Positions 1 through 7,857 of a DNA stretch of 64,000 bases are shown one piece after another (positions within the stretch are counted from its first letter, which is position 1; each line of letters begins with the position of its first letter). The notes beneath the pieces were generated by a model that saw only the letters and a list, made by a program, of their open reading frames with translations, was not told the origin of the DNA and did not search any database. The position numbers and the translations under genes were made by a program. The DNA comes from an uncultured Christensenella sp. (GTDB lineage: Bacteria; Bacillota; Clostridia; Christensenellales; Pumilibacteraceae), in assembly GCA_949948895.1 (NCBI GenBank), contig CATLHE010000003.1:82671-146670 (forward strand). The letters are read 5' to 3'.

Positions 1-620
1 GACTTTTGACGACGGCGCGGTCTGTATTCAAAACGGTCGGGTGCGTCGTGTTTTGCGGCGTGGCGTTCGGGCTGTTCCATCAAAACGTTAGGCAGGTGTT
101 TTACACCATGCTGTTCGGCGCGTTCGCGGCGTTTTTGACTATCAAGCTCAAAAGCATTTATCCCGCGATGCTTGTGCACTTCGCCAATAATTTTTGCAGT
201 GTGTTTTTCGATTATGCCGACACTTACGACTTTGCGGTGGGCGGCGGACTGTACGACATGATAAACGATCTTTCCGCCAACAGGGCTTGGGCGCTCGCGC
301 TTGCGTTTCTCGCTGTCATGGTCGTGGGCGGCGGACTTACGTTTATAATGCTGTACTTGCGCGAGCGGCGCGTCGTCGCCAAAAAGACGGAAGTCATAAA
401 GGACAGCGCGTTCGACGCGACAAATAAGCGCGTAGTATTGATGGGTGAGTTCGACGAGCAAAAGATCAAAGACCTCGAAATGGAAAAGGAAGTATACGGC
501 GCGGGCTACGAGGAAGTAAAAGATAAGCCGTCGCTGCGCGATATGTCCATAGTCATAGCTCTCGGCGTCGTCACGCTATTGACTACGGTCTTCACTTACG
601 TATGGGGGTTTTTCTATTGA
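1..620 (+). CDS. CPBP-family intramembrane metalloprotease, C-terminal part
   Basis: Partial gene that enters from the left edge; a TTG at position 6 is in frame but is unlikely to be the true start because the family's EExxxR catalytic segment would lie upstream. What is visible is the second half of a CPBP (CAAX protease/bacteriocin-processing, Abi) fold: the segment GVAFGLFH with its conserved His, a hydrophobic stretch, and the HFANNF segment with the second metal-site His and Asn. Two further membrane helices follow (around residues 95-115 and 183-203 of the visible part), separated by a charged cytoplasmic stretch of about 65 residues that the short family members lack. The substrate is unknown. 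The stop codon overlaps the TTG start of rlmH, so the two are probably co-transcribed. Family call is good; role is open. Confidence 0.75.
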   Translation, partial: LLTTARSVFKTVGCVVFCGVAFGLFHQNVRQVFYTMLFGAFAAFLTIKLKSIYPAMLVHFANNFCSVFFDYADTYDFAVGGGLYDMINDLSANRAWALALAFLAVMVVGGGLTFIMLYLRERRVVAKKTEVIKDSAFDATNKRVVLMGEFDEQKIKDLEMEKEVYGAGYEEVKDKPSLRDMSIVIALGVVTLLTTVFTYVWGFFY

Positions 621-1057
621 AAAAGATACGTATAGTCTGCGTCGGCAAACTCAATAAACAGTTTTGCCGCGACGGTTGCGACGAGTATTTAAAGCGTTTA
701 AAACCGTTTTACGACGTTACGGTGACGGAGATCCCCGAACAGCCGACGGTAAAGCGTGAGGGCGAGGAGATAATAAAGCGGCTCGGCGCGGGCGACAACG
801 TGCTTCTCGATATCGGCGGCGAACAAGTCTCGTCGGAAGGGTTTTCCAAGATACTCTACGACGGACATACAAGAGCCGACTGCGTTACGTACATCATAGG
901 CGGCGCGTCGGGCGTGGACGGCGCGGTGCGCGCGCTGTGCAGAAAACGCGTGTCGTTCGGCGCGGTCACGTACCCGCATCAGATAGCTAGGCTGTTGCTG
1001 TTTGAACAGCTTTACCGCGCGGCGACCATACTCAACCGTTTGCCCTATCATAAATAG
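617..1057 (+). CDS. rlmH: 23S rRNA pseudouridine(1915) N3-methyltransferase RlmH
   Basis: SPOUT-class methyltransferase that methylates pseudouridine 1915 in helix 69 of 23S rRNA, using S-adenosylmethionine on assembled ribosomes. The start is taken as TTG at 617, which overlaps the preceding stop (TTGA) and has a GGGGG run 8 bases upstream; it gives MKKIRIVCVGKL, the normal family N-terminus. An ATG at 602 in the same frame would add five residues and would place the G-run inside the gene. At about 146 residues the length is near the family norm. The knot region shows YIIGGASGVDG (SAM-binding loop), and the protein ends in the typical LNRLPYHK. In many Bacillota rlmH stands alone; here it is sandwiched between membrane protease and peptidase genes. 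Confidence 0.93.
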   Translation: MKKIRIVCVGKLNKQFCRDGCDEYLKRLKPFYDVTVTEIPEQPTVKREGEEIIKRLGAGDNVLLDIGGEQVSSEGFSKILYDGHTRADCVTYIIGGASGVDGAVRALCRKRVSFGAVTYPHQIARLLLFEQLYRAATILNRLPYHK

Positions 1058-1085
1058 TCTATCCGTCCGTTTCGCAGAATACACA

Positions 1086-1901
1086 ATGAGTATGTCGATA
1101 ACGGAAAGGGTAAAGCAAGGACTTATCGCGAGCGGCGGCGAAGTGTTTGCCATTGGCAAGAGCGAATGCGGCAATGCGATCATGTGCGCGCACAAGGGCA
1201 ATACGCGCGGCAGGCAGATAATAGTTACGGCGGCTATCCACGCGCGGGAATGTTATACCGCGCTCGTCGTTACGGAACAAGCCAAGGCGTTTATAGGCAA
1301 GAGCGGCGGCGCGTACTTCATACCGCTCGTCAATCCCGACGGCGCGCGGTTCTTCGAGAGCGGTGAGACGTTCGGTAAGAACATGTTGGCGCGAAACGCC
1401 GATAAGCGGTATCTGTGGAAAGCTAACGCCGACGGCGTGGATCTGAACGTCAATTTCGATGCGAATTGGGGCGGCGGAAAGAGCAATAAGCTGATCGCGG
1501 GCGCGTCCGATTATATAGGCGCGTATCCGCTTTGCGCCGCGGAGTCCCGCGCGCTTGCCGCGTTTACCGAGGCGGTAAGCCCTGCGGCGACGATAAGCTA
1601 TCACTGCATGGGCGGCGAGCTGTATTGGGAATACGGTCAGGACGGAAAAAGGCGCGAGCGCGACGGTATGTTCGCCGCTAAGATAGCCGAGCGGATAGGC
1701 GTCAAAAAGGTAGACGGGCATTTATTTTCGGCGGGCGGATATAAAGACTTTTGCGTGCAAAAGCTTGGTATCCCAGCCGTTACGGTCGAGCTTATAGATT
1801 CGGGAAGCCATCCGTTTTTCGCGGACGCTTATGCGCGGGATATCGAGCGGAACAAATTTCTTATAGACTATGCGCTCGATCTTCTCGACGATAAGGAGTA
1901 A
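1086..1901 (+). CDS. M14-family zinc carboxypeptidase
   Basis: Metallocarboxypeptidase of family M14, probably acting on peptides of the cell wall or on short peptides in the cytoplasm; no signal peptide is visible. Zinc ligands are H52 and E55 (in IHARE) and H173 (in ISYHCMGG). The substrate-binding motif NPDG is at 83-86, and the catalytic Glu is E235 in VTVELIDSG. The start at ATG 1086 follows rlmH by 28 bases; an in-frame ATG at 1002 would overlap rlmH deeply and reads rlmH-like sequence, so it was rejected. ATG 1092 is an equal alternative. About 271 residues is short for M14 and matches the compact bacterial members related to gamma-D-glutamyl-diaminopimelate or murein peptide hydrolases. 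The specific substrate is an inference. Confidence 0.82.
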   Translation: MSMSITERVKQGLIASGGEVFAIGKSECGNAIMCAHKGNTRGRQIIVTAAIHARECYTALVVTEQAKAFIGKSGGAYFIPLVNPDGARFFESGETFGKNMLARNADKRYLWKANADGVDLNVNFDANWGGGKSNKLIAGASDYIGAYPLCAAESRALAAFTEAVSPAATISYHCMGGELYWEYGQDGKRRERDGMFAAKIAERIGVKKVDGHLFSAGGYKDFCVQKLGIPAVTVELIDSGSHPFFADAYARDIERNKFLIDYALDLLDDKE

Positions 1902-1903
1902 CT

Positions 1904-2404
1904 ATGGATAAAACAGTCAATAATTCAAATGCAAAAAACGATATCGCGGCGCGCGACGAGCGATTTATGCGCGCGGCGATCGACGCGTTGGCGCTGTGCC
2001 CCAAAGAGGAAGTGCCCGTCGCCGCCGTCATAGTGTCGGGCGACGAGATAGTCAGCGTGGGAACAAACAGGCGCAATACCGATTTCGATCCGACCGCACA
2101 TGCCGAGGTGGTGGCGATGCGCGACGCCGCGGCAAAGCTCGGGCGGTGGAATCTGAGCGGGCTGGAGCTTTTCGTAACGTTGGAGCCTTGCGCCATGTGC
2201 GCGGGGGCGATAGTGTATTCGCGGATATCAAGGGTCGTGTACGGCGCCAAGGACTTGCGCTACGGCGCGTGCGGCAGCGCGATAAACGTAGCGTGCTGCG
2301 ACAAGCTCAACCACAGAGCGGAGCTTGTCGGCGGGGTTTTGGAAGAAGAGTGCCTCGCACCCATACAGGCGTTTTTTAAAGCGCGGCGCGCGCCCAAAGA
2401 TTAA
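1904..2404 (+). CDS. tadA: tRNA-specific adenosine deaminase TadA
   Basis: Zinc deaminase that converts A34 to inosine in the anticodon of tRNA-Arg(ACG), needed to read CGC/CGA codons. The cytidine-deaminase fold is complete: H66-A-E68 (metal ligand and proton shuttle) and P95-C96-x-x-C99 (metal ligands), followed by the usual RVVYGAKDLRYGACGS segment. A leading Asn/Lys-rich extension of about 18 residues is slightly longer than usual. The start has AAGGAG 6 bases upstream (aaggagtaact-ATG), and only two bases separate it from the M14 gene, so the two form an operon. Length 166 residues is normal. Confidence 0.94.
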   Translation: MDKTVNNSNAKNDIAARDERFMRAAIDALALCPKEEVPVAAVIVSGDEIVSVGTNRRNTDFDPTAHAEVVAMRDAAAKLGRWNLSGLELFVTLEPCAMCAGAIVYSRISRVVYGAKDLRYGACGSAINVACCDKLNHRAELVGGVLEEECLAPIQAFFKARRAPKD

Positions 2405-2452
2405 AACGGCATTAAAGTTGCATTAAACATTGCGCTACCTCGCGTTTTGACG

Positions 2453-2482
2453 TTGACAAAAGCTCGGGCGTCGGGATATAAT
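2453..2482 (+). promoter_or_regulatory. Sigma-A type promoter for the small membrane protein gene
   Basis: TTGACA at 2453-2458 and TATAAT at 2477-2482 with an 18-base spacer, both consensus hexamers. It lies just after tadA and 25 bases before the ATG at 2507. Confidence 0.8.
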
Positions 2483-2506
2483 CGAACGGCAGAGGAGATA
2501 AGACTC

Positions 2507-2803
2507 ATGATAGTAGGAAGACTGCTCAATAAGATAATAAATATATTCACCGGGCTGTTTGCCATAACCACGCTCATACTCATGCTCGTGTGGTATATAA
2601 ATCACGCGTTCGGCGGGTTTCTGCCCGCGTCCGCGCTCGAAACGGTGGAGCGGCTTCGCAATTATTTCACGCTCGGCACTATATTCTGCGCCGGTATCGA
2701 GTTCACGCTTAAACGCAATATCGTGTTTGCCGCCGTGTTCGCGTGCATAGTCGTAGCCGTCGCCGTGTTTATGATATATTCCGATTTCGCAGTAGTCGGT
2801 TGA
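2507..2803 (+). CDS. Small membrane protein of unknown function (98 aa)
   Basis: No family recognised. The product is 98 residues with three hydrophobic segments: roughly residues 10-30 (IFTGLFAITTLILMLVWYI), 50-65 (FTLGTIFCAGIEFTL) and 72-92 (IVFAAVFACIVVAVAVFMIY). A short loop between the first two is mostly polar. It therefore looks like an integral membrane protein with almost no soluble part. The start at ATG 2507 is chosen because GAGGAG ends about 9 bases upstream and a consensus promoter sits immediately before it; a frame opening at 2447 would begin before the promoter. It is a monocistron, closed by the hairpin terminator at 2809-2832. Confidence 0.72.
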   Translation: MIVGRLLNKIINIFTGLFAITTLILMLVWYINHAFGGFLPASALETVERLRNYFTLGTIFCAGIEFTLKRNIVFAAVFACIVVAVAVFMIYSDFAVVG

Positions 2804-2808
2804 AAAAC

Positions 2809-2832
2809 AAAAACGCCGTAAGGCGTTTTTTT
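2809..2832. terminator. Bidirectional rho-independent terminator
   Basis: AAAAACGCC / GGCGTTTTT hairpin with a 4-base loop and T-runs on both strands. It sits between the convergent 98-residue membrane protein gene and murC, so it can serve both. Confidence 0.85.
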
Positions 2833-2856
2833 GTCGGTGTTAATTTATACGGAATC

Positions 2857-4119
2857 TTAAACCCGCGATTTTGCGGCTTCGTTCACGAACATATCGCACG
2901 CTCTGTCGATATCGCCTGCGCCCATGAAGATGATCGCTTTTTCCTCGAATATTTTGCACGCCTCGATAATCTCTTCAAACGTGTCGAAGCAAAATACGCT
3001 TTTGCGGTTTTCTGCGATCTTGCGTCCAAGCGTGTGAGAGGTCGTGCCCGTCGGTTTTTCGCGCGCCGCGAATATGGGCGCGAGCGCGACGGTGTCGGCT
3101 GTGGAGAGCGCGGCGACAAACTCATCCATCATGGCTTCGGTGCGCGAGTACGTGTGCGGTTGGAATACCACGGCGACCGACGGGAACATTTCGCGCGCGG
3201 CGGAGATCGTCGCGGATATCTCGGCGGGGTGGTGCGCGTAATCGCAGTAGACTTCTTTGCCGAAAGCGCTGCCTTTGTACTCGAAGCGCCGCGGCAGTCC
3301 TTTGAAGTTTTCTATGGCTTTTGCCGCTTCATGCTCGTCTATACCGAGCATGCTTGCCGCGGCGATAGCCGCCAAAGCGTTGTACACGTTGTGCGCGCCG
3401 GGCACTTTAAGGTCGACTGCAAACTCGGTGTTTGCGTGCTTGTATACAAAAGCGCGCTTACCGTTCTTGGCGGTGATGTTTTTCGCGCGGAAATCGTTGT
3501 GCGCGCCCAGTCCGAAAGTCAGTCTGTTTTTGCCGAGCTTGGCGGCGTATTTGTCGTCGCCGTTTACGAGCGACGTTTTCGACAGCGCGCAAAATTCGGC
3601 GTACGCTTTTGTAAGCTCGCTTTTGGTGCGGTAAAAATCGGGGTGGTCGTAGCCCACGTTGAGCACTATGCCGAGCGACGGGCGCAGTCGCAAAAAACTG
3701 CCGCGGTACTCGCAGGCTTCGGTAATAAACAGACCGCGTTCGCCTATAGTCGAGCAGTCTCTTACGCCTATATGTACGGTGGGCACGCGCGCTTTGCACG
3801 CCGCGCCGAGCATTGCCGTGGCGGTGCTTTTGCCGTGACAGCCCGCTACGGCTACGACCTTTTCGTAGGCTTTGGACAGCTCGCCGAGGTATGCCGCGCG
3901 CTCTATCGCGGGAATGCCAAGCTCGCGCGCTCTTACAAGCTCGCAGTTGTCGTCGGGCATGGCGTTGGTGTATACGACAAGTTCCGCATGCTCGACGGCG
4001 GTCTTATCGTGTCCGGTGGTGGCGGCGTCCGAGCCCGTTACAAAGTGCCCGTAGCTTTCGGTAAGCTCGGCGAGGGCGCGCATGGAAACGCCGTTTATGC
4101 CGATAAAATGAATATTCAT
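2857..4119 (-). CDS. murC: UDP-N-acetylmuramate--L-alanine ligase (MurC)
   Basis: ATP-dependent ligase that adds L-Ala to UDP-MurNAc, the first amino-acid step of peptidoglycan precursor synthesis in the cytoplasm. The Rossmann start GINGVSMRALAEL, the P-loop VAGCHGKSTA (around residue 95), the DYAHHPAEI and FQPHTYSRT motifs and the closing GAGDI are all present in MurC order. Two deviations deserve note: the P-loop reads GCHGKST where the family normally has GTHGKTT, and 420 residues is about 30 short of usual. The lysine that contacts ATP is kept, so it should be active. The ATG at 4119 has AAGGTAAC immediately upstream. It is a single minus-strand gene between plus-strand neighbours. Confidence 0.88.
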   Translation of the reverse strand: MNIHFIGINGVSMRALAELTESYGHFVTGSDAATTGHDKTAVEHAELVVYTNAMPDDNCELVRARELGIPAIERAAYLGELSKAYEKVVAVAGCHGKSTATAMLGAACKARVPTVHIGVRDCSTIGERGLFITEACEYRGSFLRLRPSLGIVLNVGYDHPDFYRTKSELTKAYAEFCALSKTSLVNGDDKYAAKLGKNRLTFGLGAHNDFRAKNITAKNGKRAFVYKHANTEFAVDLKVPGAHNVYNALAAIAAASMLGIDEHEAAKAIENFKGLPRRFEYKGSAFGKEVYCDYAHHPAEISATISAAREMFPSVAVVFQPHTYSRTEAMMDEFVAALSTADTVALAPIFAAREKPTGTTSHTLGRKIAENRKSVFCFDTFEEIIEACKIFEEKAIIFMGAGDIDRACDMFVNEAAKSRV

Positions 4120-4231
4120 GTTACCTTGTTATGCGCGGGCGGCGTAAGGCGTGCCAAAAATGCGGGCAAAAAGCGGGCTTTGGCGGCGTTTCGATTTTTT
4201 GCGAATATTGTCGGAAAATAAATAAAAACTA

Positions 4232-4260
4232 TTGATTTTCGGCGAAGTATATGATACAAT
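4232..4260 (+). promoter_or_regulatory. Sigma-A type promoter of spoVG
   Basis: TTGATT at 4232-4237 and TACAAT at 4255-4260 with a 17-base spacer, ending 35 bases before the spoVG start. It looks like a vegetative promoter rather than the sigma-H promoter known for Bacillus spoVG. Confidence 0.75.
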
Positions 4261-4295
4261 CAATATGTAAAAATCTGTAAAGGAGGGGAAGTTCA

Positions 4296-4580
4296 GTGCA
4301 AATCACCGAGGTAAGACTGCGTCTGGTAAAAGATACGGGACGGCTCAAAGCCACCGCGTCCGTTACGTTCGACGAAAGTTTCGTAGTGCATGATCTCCGC
4401 ATTGTCGAAAGCGACGACGGATTGTTCATAGCAATGCCGAACAAACGGCTCAATAACGGCGAGTACCGCGATATAGCGCACCCGATAAACAACGAAGTGC
4501 GCGACTATATAGCGAGCACCGTTATCGCCAAATATAAAGAAGAAGTCGCACGCGCCTCAACGCCGCCGACGACGGAGTAG
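4296..4580 (+). CDS. spoVG: Septation / RNA-binding regulator SpoVG
   Basis: Small nucleic-acid-binding regulator, known in Bacillota to influence septation, sporulation and virulence genes and to bind RNA and DNA. The start MQITEVRLRLV, the middle LRIVESDDGLFIAMPNKR and IAHPINNEVRDYI are family signatures. The first codon is GTG at 4296 with an unusually strong AAGGAGGGG site 8 bases upstream. Length 94 residues is typical. The C-terminal tail (ARASTPPTTE) is variable in the family. It is transcribed alone from a clear promoter and closed by a hairpin terminator. Its presence does not prove that the organism sporulates. Confidence 0.94.
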   Translation: MQITEVRLRLVKDTGRLKATASVTFDESFVVHDLRIVESDDGLFIAMPNKRLNNGEYRDIAHPINNEVRDYIASTVIAKYKEEVARASTPPTTE

Positions 4581-4656
4581 CCAACGGATAAGCCGGTGAT
4601 TTTCCCCCTCGCTCATTACTATCAATTGCACGCACCGACTTGTTCGAACAACCGAC

Positions 4657-4688
4657 AAAAAAGGGTTTGCCGAACGGCGCCCTTTTTT
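4657..4688 (+). terminator. Rho-independent terminator after spoVG
   Basis: AAAAAAGGG at 4657-4665 pairs with CCCTTTTTT at 4680-4688, with a nested GCCG/CGGC hairpin between them. The A-run and T-run make it usable on both strands. Confidence 0.8.
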
Positions 4689-4810
4689 CATGCGGATTTA
4701 TCGGGTCAATGCGTGTGTAGCGTTACCGCATAATAGTGCGAACATTATTGTGCGCGGCGTATTTTATGCGCGGGTTTTATAAAAAGCCGCGATAAAATAT
4801 GCAAAAACGC

Positions 4811-4839
4811 TTGCATACCGCGTTTTCGTGTGCTATAAT
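4811..4839 (+). promoter_or_regulatory. Promoter of secG-rnr
   Basis: TTGCAT at 4811-4816 and TATAAT at 4834-4839 with a 17-base spacer and a TG upstream of the -10. It ends 27 bases before the secG start. Confidence 0.78.
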
Positions 4840-4866
4840 GTACAAGCTAATCAGAGAGGTTTTACC

Positions 4867-5157
4867 ATGTCGTTTTTATCAGTTGCGGGTTGGATATCCG
4901 ACTCGTTCCCGATCATAAGAATAGTTATTATCTCGCTCATGGTGGCGATAGGGCTTGCGATCATAGTCATCATAATGTTCCAGCCGTCGTCGACTTCGGG
5001 TATGGGCGCGCTCACGGGACAGCGCGACACCTTTTATGCCAAAGATAAGTCCAAGTCGCTGGAATCGGTCATGAAAAAACTTACAGTGATCTTGGGCAGT
5101 ATAGAGGGCGTGCTCGCGATCCTTTTCTTCGTGACGTTGCTTATCTACCGCGCGTAA
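4867..5157 (+). CDS. secG: Preprotein translocase subunit SecG
   Basis: Accessory membrane subunit of the SecYEG channel. Two hydrophobic helices (about residues 17-40 and 72-93) flank a short Gly/Ser-containing loop with the family segment FQPSSTSGMGALTGQRDTFY. The length of 96 residues is a little above the usual 75-80, owing to a longer N-terminus. The ATG at 4867 is supported by GAGAGG 8 bases upstream; a frame opening at 4828 starts before the -10 box and is excluded. As in many Bacillota, secG is followed by rnr, here after a hairpin terminator and a repeat element, so linkage is partial. smpB and ssrA, which often complete this cluster, are not present downstream. Confidence 0.88.
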   Translation: MSFLSVAGWISDSFPIIRIVIISLMVAIGLAIIVIIMFQPSSTSGMGALTGQRDTFYAKDKSKSLESVMKKLTVILGSIEGVLAILFFVTLLIYRA

Positions 5158-5170
5158 TTGTGGTAATCCA

Positions 5171-5197
5171 TGGGCTGATATTTCAGCCCATTTTTTA
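5171..5197 (+). terminator. Terminator after secG
   Basis: TGGGCTGA / TCAGCCCA hairpin (5171-5190) followed by TTTTTT. It separates secG from rnr. Confidence 0.8.
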
Positions 5198-5223
5198 TTC
5201 TCGGCGGCGCACTCATCGCGTGA

Positions 5224-5300
5224 TGCGAACTACGTGCTTGCGCGCACGCAGTCATGTAGGTGGTTCTACACTCCTGCGTGCGCGCCGCGCCTGTTGTTCG
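5224..5300. repeat. GC-rich dispersed hairpin repeat, copy 1
   Basis: Intergenic copy of a roughly 90-base element also found at 13086-13172 and 13250-13300, with a diverged copy near 47275-47325. The core arms GCGCGCACGCA (5240-5250) and TGCGTGCGCGC (5275-5285) are perfect inverses around a CATGTAGG...CTACACTCC centre. It carries no open frame of note and lies between secG and rnr. Confidence 0.75.
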
Positions 5301-5412
5301 CCTGACGCGCGATTGCGCCGCCGAGGCGTGACGGTTTTTGCGTATCGCGCGCACTGACTGCTCTCGAAAAGGCGAGAGTATATCGAATCATTTATTAGGA
5401 AAATTAAATATT

Positions 5413-7473
5413 ATGAGCAATAAAAAACAACGAAAAGCCGCGCGTAAAGGCGGCAACAACGTATCGCGTAAGAATAAAGATCTTGCGCGCGCGGGTAGGT
5501 CGCACCGCAAGTCGGCGGCGGATAAACGCGCGAGAGTGCGGTCGTTATCCGACAAAGCGCCCGTGCGCTCTAACGGACGTAAGCTGCAAGAGGTCACGGG
5601 CGTGCTCGACTGCAAAGGCGACAGGTTCGGGTTTGTCGCGTGCGAGGGCGGTGACGTTTTCATATCCGGTCGGAATCTTTTGGGCGCGCGGCACGGCGAT
5701 ACCGTGACCGCCGCGATCACGAGCGATCATAAAGGCAGAGACGGCGAGAGAAAGCGAGAGGGGCGCGTTTTGGATATTGTCGAGCGCAATCCGCTCAATA
5801 TCGTCGCGACCGTCGAGTTTGACGATAAAGAGTTCGTAGCCGTGCCCGACGACAGGCGGTACGGCGAAAGACTGCCCGTCGTGTCTCTCGGCGGCGCGAG
5901 CGAACACGACAAGGTAATCATCAAGATATTGCCGCAAGAAGGCGGCGACAGCGCGGAAGTGCTGTCCGTGCTCGGCAGGTTTGACGAGATAGGTATGGAC
6001 GTTTTGAGCGTTATTGTCGCGCACAATCTGCGCACTGAGTTTCCGCAGGACGTACTTGACGAGGCGGACGCGTTCTCCGACGTTATCGACGAAGCGGAAG
6101 CCACGGCGCCGTATCGCAGGGATTTTCGCGATACCGTTCTGTTTACCATAGACGGCAGCGACAGCAAGGACTTTGACGACGCGGTGTCGCTTGCGCGCAC
6201 CGAAAACGGCTATCGTTTGGGCGTGTATATCGCGGACGTTGCGGAATACGTGAGACCTAAGTCCGCTCTCGACAGAGAGGCGTACGAGCGCGGCACGAGC
6301 GTTTATCTTGCCGACCGCGTACTGCCAATGCTCCCCGAAAAATTGTCTAACGGACTGTGCTCGCTCAACGAGGGCGAGGACAGGCTCGCTTTGTGCGTGC
6401 TTATCGACCTCGACGCGCGCGGCGACGTCAAAAAGTACGACGTGTGCGAGGGCGTTATACGCTCGCACGCGCGGCTCACTTATGCGGGCGTTCAGGCGAT
6501 GCTCGACGGCGACGAGAAGCTCAGGAAAAAGTATGCGGATATAGCGGACACTCTCGACCTTATGAAAGAGCTCGCCGTAAAGCGTATCAAAAAACGCCGA
6601 GCGCGCGGCTCGGTCGAGTTTAAACTGACGGAAACCGAGATTGAGTTCGACGCGGTCGGGCACGTGACCGACATAAAAAAGCGTCCCGCGCTCATGTCGA
6701 TGAAGATAATAGAAGAGTTCATGATACTCGCAAACTGCGCCGTTGCGGAAAAATTCGACGCGCTCAAGATCCCGTTCGTGTTCCGCGTGCACGACGCGCC
6801 GTCGCCCGAAAAACTGTCGGCGCTCAACGACTACTTGGAGTCGGCGGGCATAAAGCTTTTTTGTTCGCTCACGCCCGAGCCGAGAGAAGTGGCGGCGCTT
6901 CTCGAAAAGGCGGAAGAGAGCTATCCCGACGTGTGCGGCGCTATATCGCGCGTTGCGCTCCGCTCGATGGCAAAAGCCAAGTACGAGCCCAAAGACAACG
7001 GGCATTTCGGGCTTGCCGAAAAGCATTACTGTCACTTTACTTCGCCCATACGTCGCTATCCCGATCTTGTCATACACCGCATGATAAAAGCGTACCTGAG
7101 GGGCGGCGCGGCGGCGACCAAAAAATACCGCAACTTTGTAGAGGCGGCGGCGGAGCGCAGTTCCAAGACCGAGCGCACGGCGCAGGAATGCGAGCGCAAA
7201 GTGGACGACCTTAAAAAAGCCGAATACATGTCACACAGGATAGGCGAGAAGTTTACGGGCGTGATAAGCTCCGTCACGGAATTCGGGTTTTTTGTGGAAC
7301 TCGAAAACTCGGCGGAGGGGTTAGTTCGCATATCGTCGCTCCCGCCCGCGGCGGCGTTCGATCAAAAGCGCTTTACCATATCGTGCGGCATGAAACAGTA
7401 TCGGCTTGGCGATACTGTGAATATAACCGTGGAAAAGGTCGAGGGCGACAGGATCGACTTTGCCTTGGCGTAA
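5413..7473 (+). CDS. rnr: Ribonuclease R (RNB-family 3'-5' exoribonuclease)
   Basis: Processive 3'-5' exoribonuclease that degrades structured RNA and takes part in RNA quality control. Domains in order: a Lys/Arg-rich, probably unstructured N-terminus (residues 1-55), cold-shock domains (about 60-210), the RNB catalytic core with TIDGSDSKDFDDAV carrying the metal-binding Asp cluster (about 245-260), and a C-terminal S1 domain (GEKFTGVISSVTEFGFFVELENS). The ATG at 5413 is chosen because TTAGGA lies about 11 bases upstream; the frame continues back to 5338 into repeat sequence. At 686 residues it is near the usual 700-800. It is closed by a terminator at 7492-7526. Confidence 0.93.
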   Translation: MSNKKQRKAARKGGNNVSRKNKDLARAGRSHRKSAADKRARVRSLSDKAPVRSNGRKLQEVTGVLDCKGDRFGFVACEGGDVFISGRNLLGARHGDTVTAAITSDHKGRDGERKREGRVLDIVERNPLNIVATVEFDDKEFVAVPDDRRYGERLPVVSLGGASEHDKVIIKILPQEGGDSAEVLSVLGRFDEIGMDVLSVIVAHNLRTEFPQDVLDEADAFSDVIDEAEATAPYRRDFRDTVLFTIDGSDSKDFDDAVSLARTENGYRLGVYIADVAEYVRPKSALDREAYERGTSVYLADRVLPMLPEKLSNGLCSLNEGEDRLALCVLIDLDARGDVKKYDVCEGVIRSHARLTYAGVQAMLDGDEKLRKKYADIADTLDLMKELAVKRIKKRRARGSVEFKLTETEIEFDAVGHVTDIKKRPALMSMKIIEEFMILANCAVAEKFDALKIPFVFRVHDAPSPEKLSALNDYLESAGIKLFCSLTPEPREVAALLEKAEESYPDVCGAISRVALRSMAKAKYEPKDNGHFGLAEKHYCHFTSPIRRYPDLVIHRMIKAYLRGGAAATKKYRNFVEAAAERSSKTERTAQECERKVDDLKKAEYMSHRIGEKFTGVISSVTEFGFFVELENSAEGLVRISSLPPAAAFDQKRFTISCGMKQYRLGDTVNITVEKVEGDRIDFALA

Positions 7474-7491
7474 AAATATGTAAGTAGAAAC

Positions 7492-7526
7492 AAAAACAAG
7501 CCGACTGTTGTTGCGCTTGTTTTTTT
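7492..7526 (+). terminator. Terminator after rnr
   Basis: AAAAACAAG (7492-7500) pairs with CTTGTTTTT (7516-7524), followed by more T. Confidence 0.8.
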
Positions 7527-7590
7527 GTACGCCATATTACGGGGCGGGAAAAAATCGATATGCGTCTAATAATTTAATCTGGTTAAAACC

Positions 7591-7619
7591 TTGCTTTTGC
7601 TCCCGATTGATGTTATACT
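7591..7619 (+). promoter_or_regulatory. Promoter of the structured leader before the LRR lipoprotein gene
   Basis: TTGCTT at 7591-7596 and TATACT at 7614-7619 with a 17-base spacer. Transcription would begin near 7626, exactly where the first arm of the leader's closing stem begins. Confidence 0.72.
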
Positions 7620-7625
7620 GTTCTT

Positions 7626-7815
7626 GCGACAATACTGAAATTATCCAAAACGCCCGTTTTGGAATATTTTGCGTTACTCTCGGAAACCTATAACATCGGT
7701 AGTCTATACGGTATCGCAGGGTCTTCCGAGTAAACGGGCTAGATTTCAGTAGTGTCGCAGCTATGCGAGAGGTATATTCTACATGCCGCCTCTTGCATAG
7801 GGGGCGGCATTTTTG
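7626..7815 (+). ncRNA. Structured leader RNA with terminator/antiterminator (candidate orphan riboswitch or 6S-like RNA)
   Basis: The 384-base spacer between rnr and the LRR gene holds an RNA with several strong helices. A closing stem pairs 7626-7641 with 7743-7758 (15 of 16 pairs). Inside it are a hairpin at 7644-7663 (TCCAAAACG / CGTTTTGGA) and a stem 7679-7685 / 7724-7730 (CTCGGAA / TTCCGAG), giving a three-way junction. The joining strand AAACGGGC (7732-7739) can instead pair with GCCCGTTT (7652-7659), competing with the first hairpin. Then come two mutually exclusive helices: 7761-7772 with 7789-7800 (antiterminator) or 7783-7790 with 7803-7810 followed by TTTTTG (terminator). No other promoter is visible before the gene at 7858, so the gene should need read-through. 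A rod-like 6S RNA is the main alternative. No known riboswitch consensus was recognised. Confidence 0.6.
7783..7815 (+). terminator. Intrinsic terminator inside the leader, upstream of the LRR gene
   Basis: ATGCCGCC / GGCGGCAT hairpin (7783-7790 with 7803-7810) followed by TTTTTG. Its 5' arm overlaps the 3' arm of the competing helix at 7789-7800, the pattern expected of transcription attenuation. Confidence 0.78.
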
Positions 7816-7857
7816 TTTGCCGCCAAACAAAATTTTTGCACGGAGGAATGGTGCGGT

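Noticed and set aside
2743..4221. 492-codon plus-strand frame opposite murC
   Set aside because: murC on the minus strand is clear, and this frame runs through the upstream terminator hairpin.
7626..7815. Leader RNA considered as tmRNA, SRP RNA or a c-di-GMP riboswitch
   Set aside because: No tRNA-like ends or tag reading frame, no SRP GGAAGCA-type core, and no GEMM consensus.
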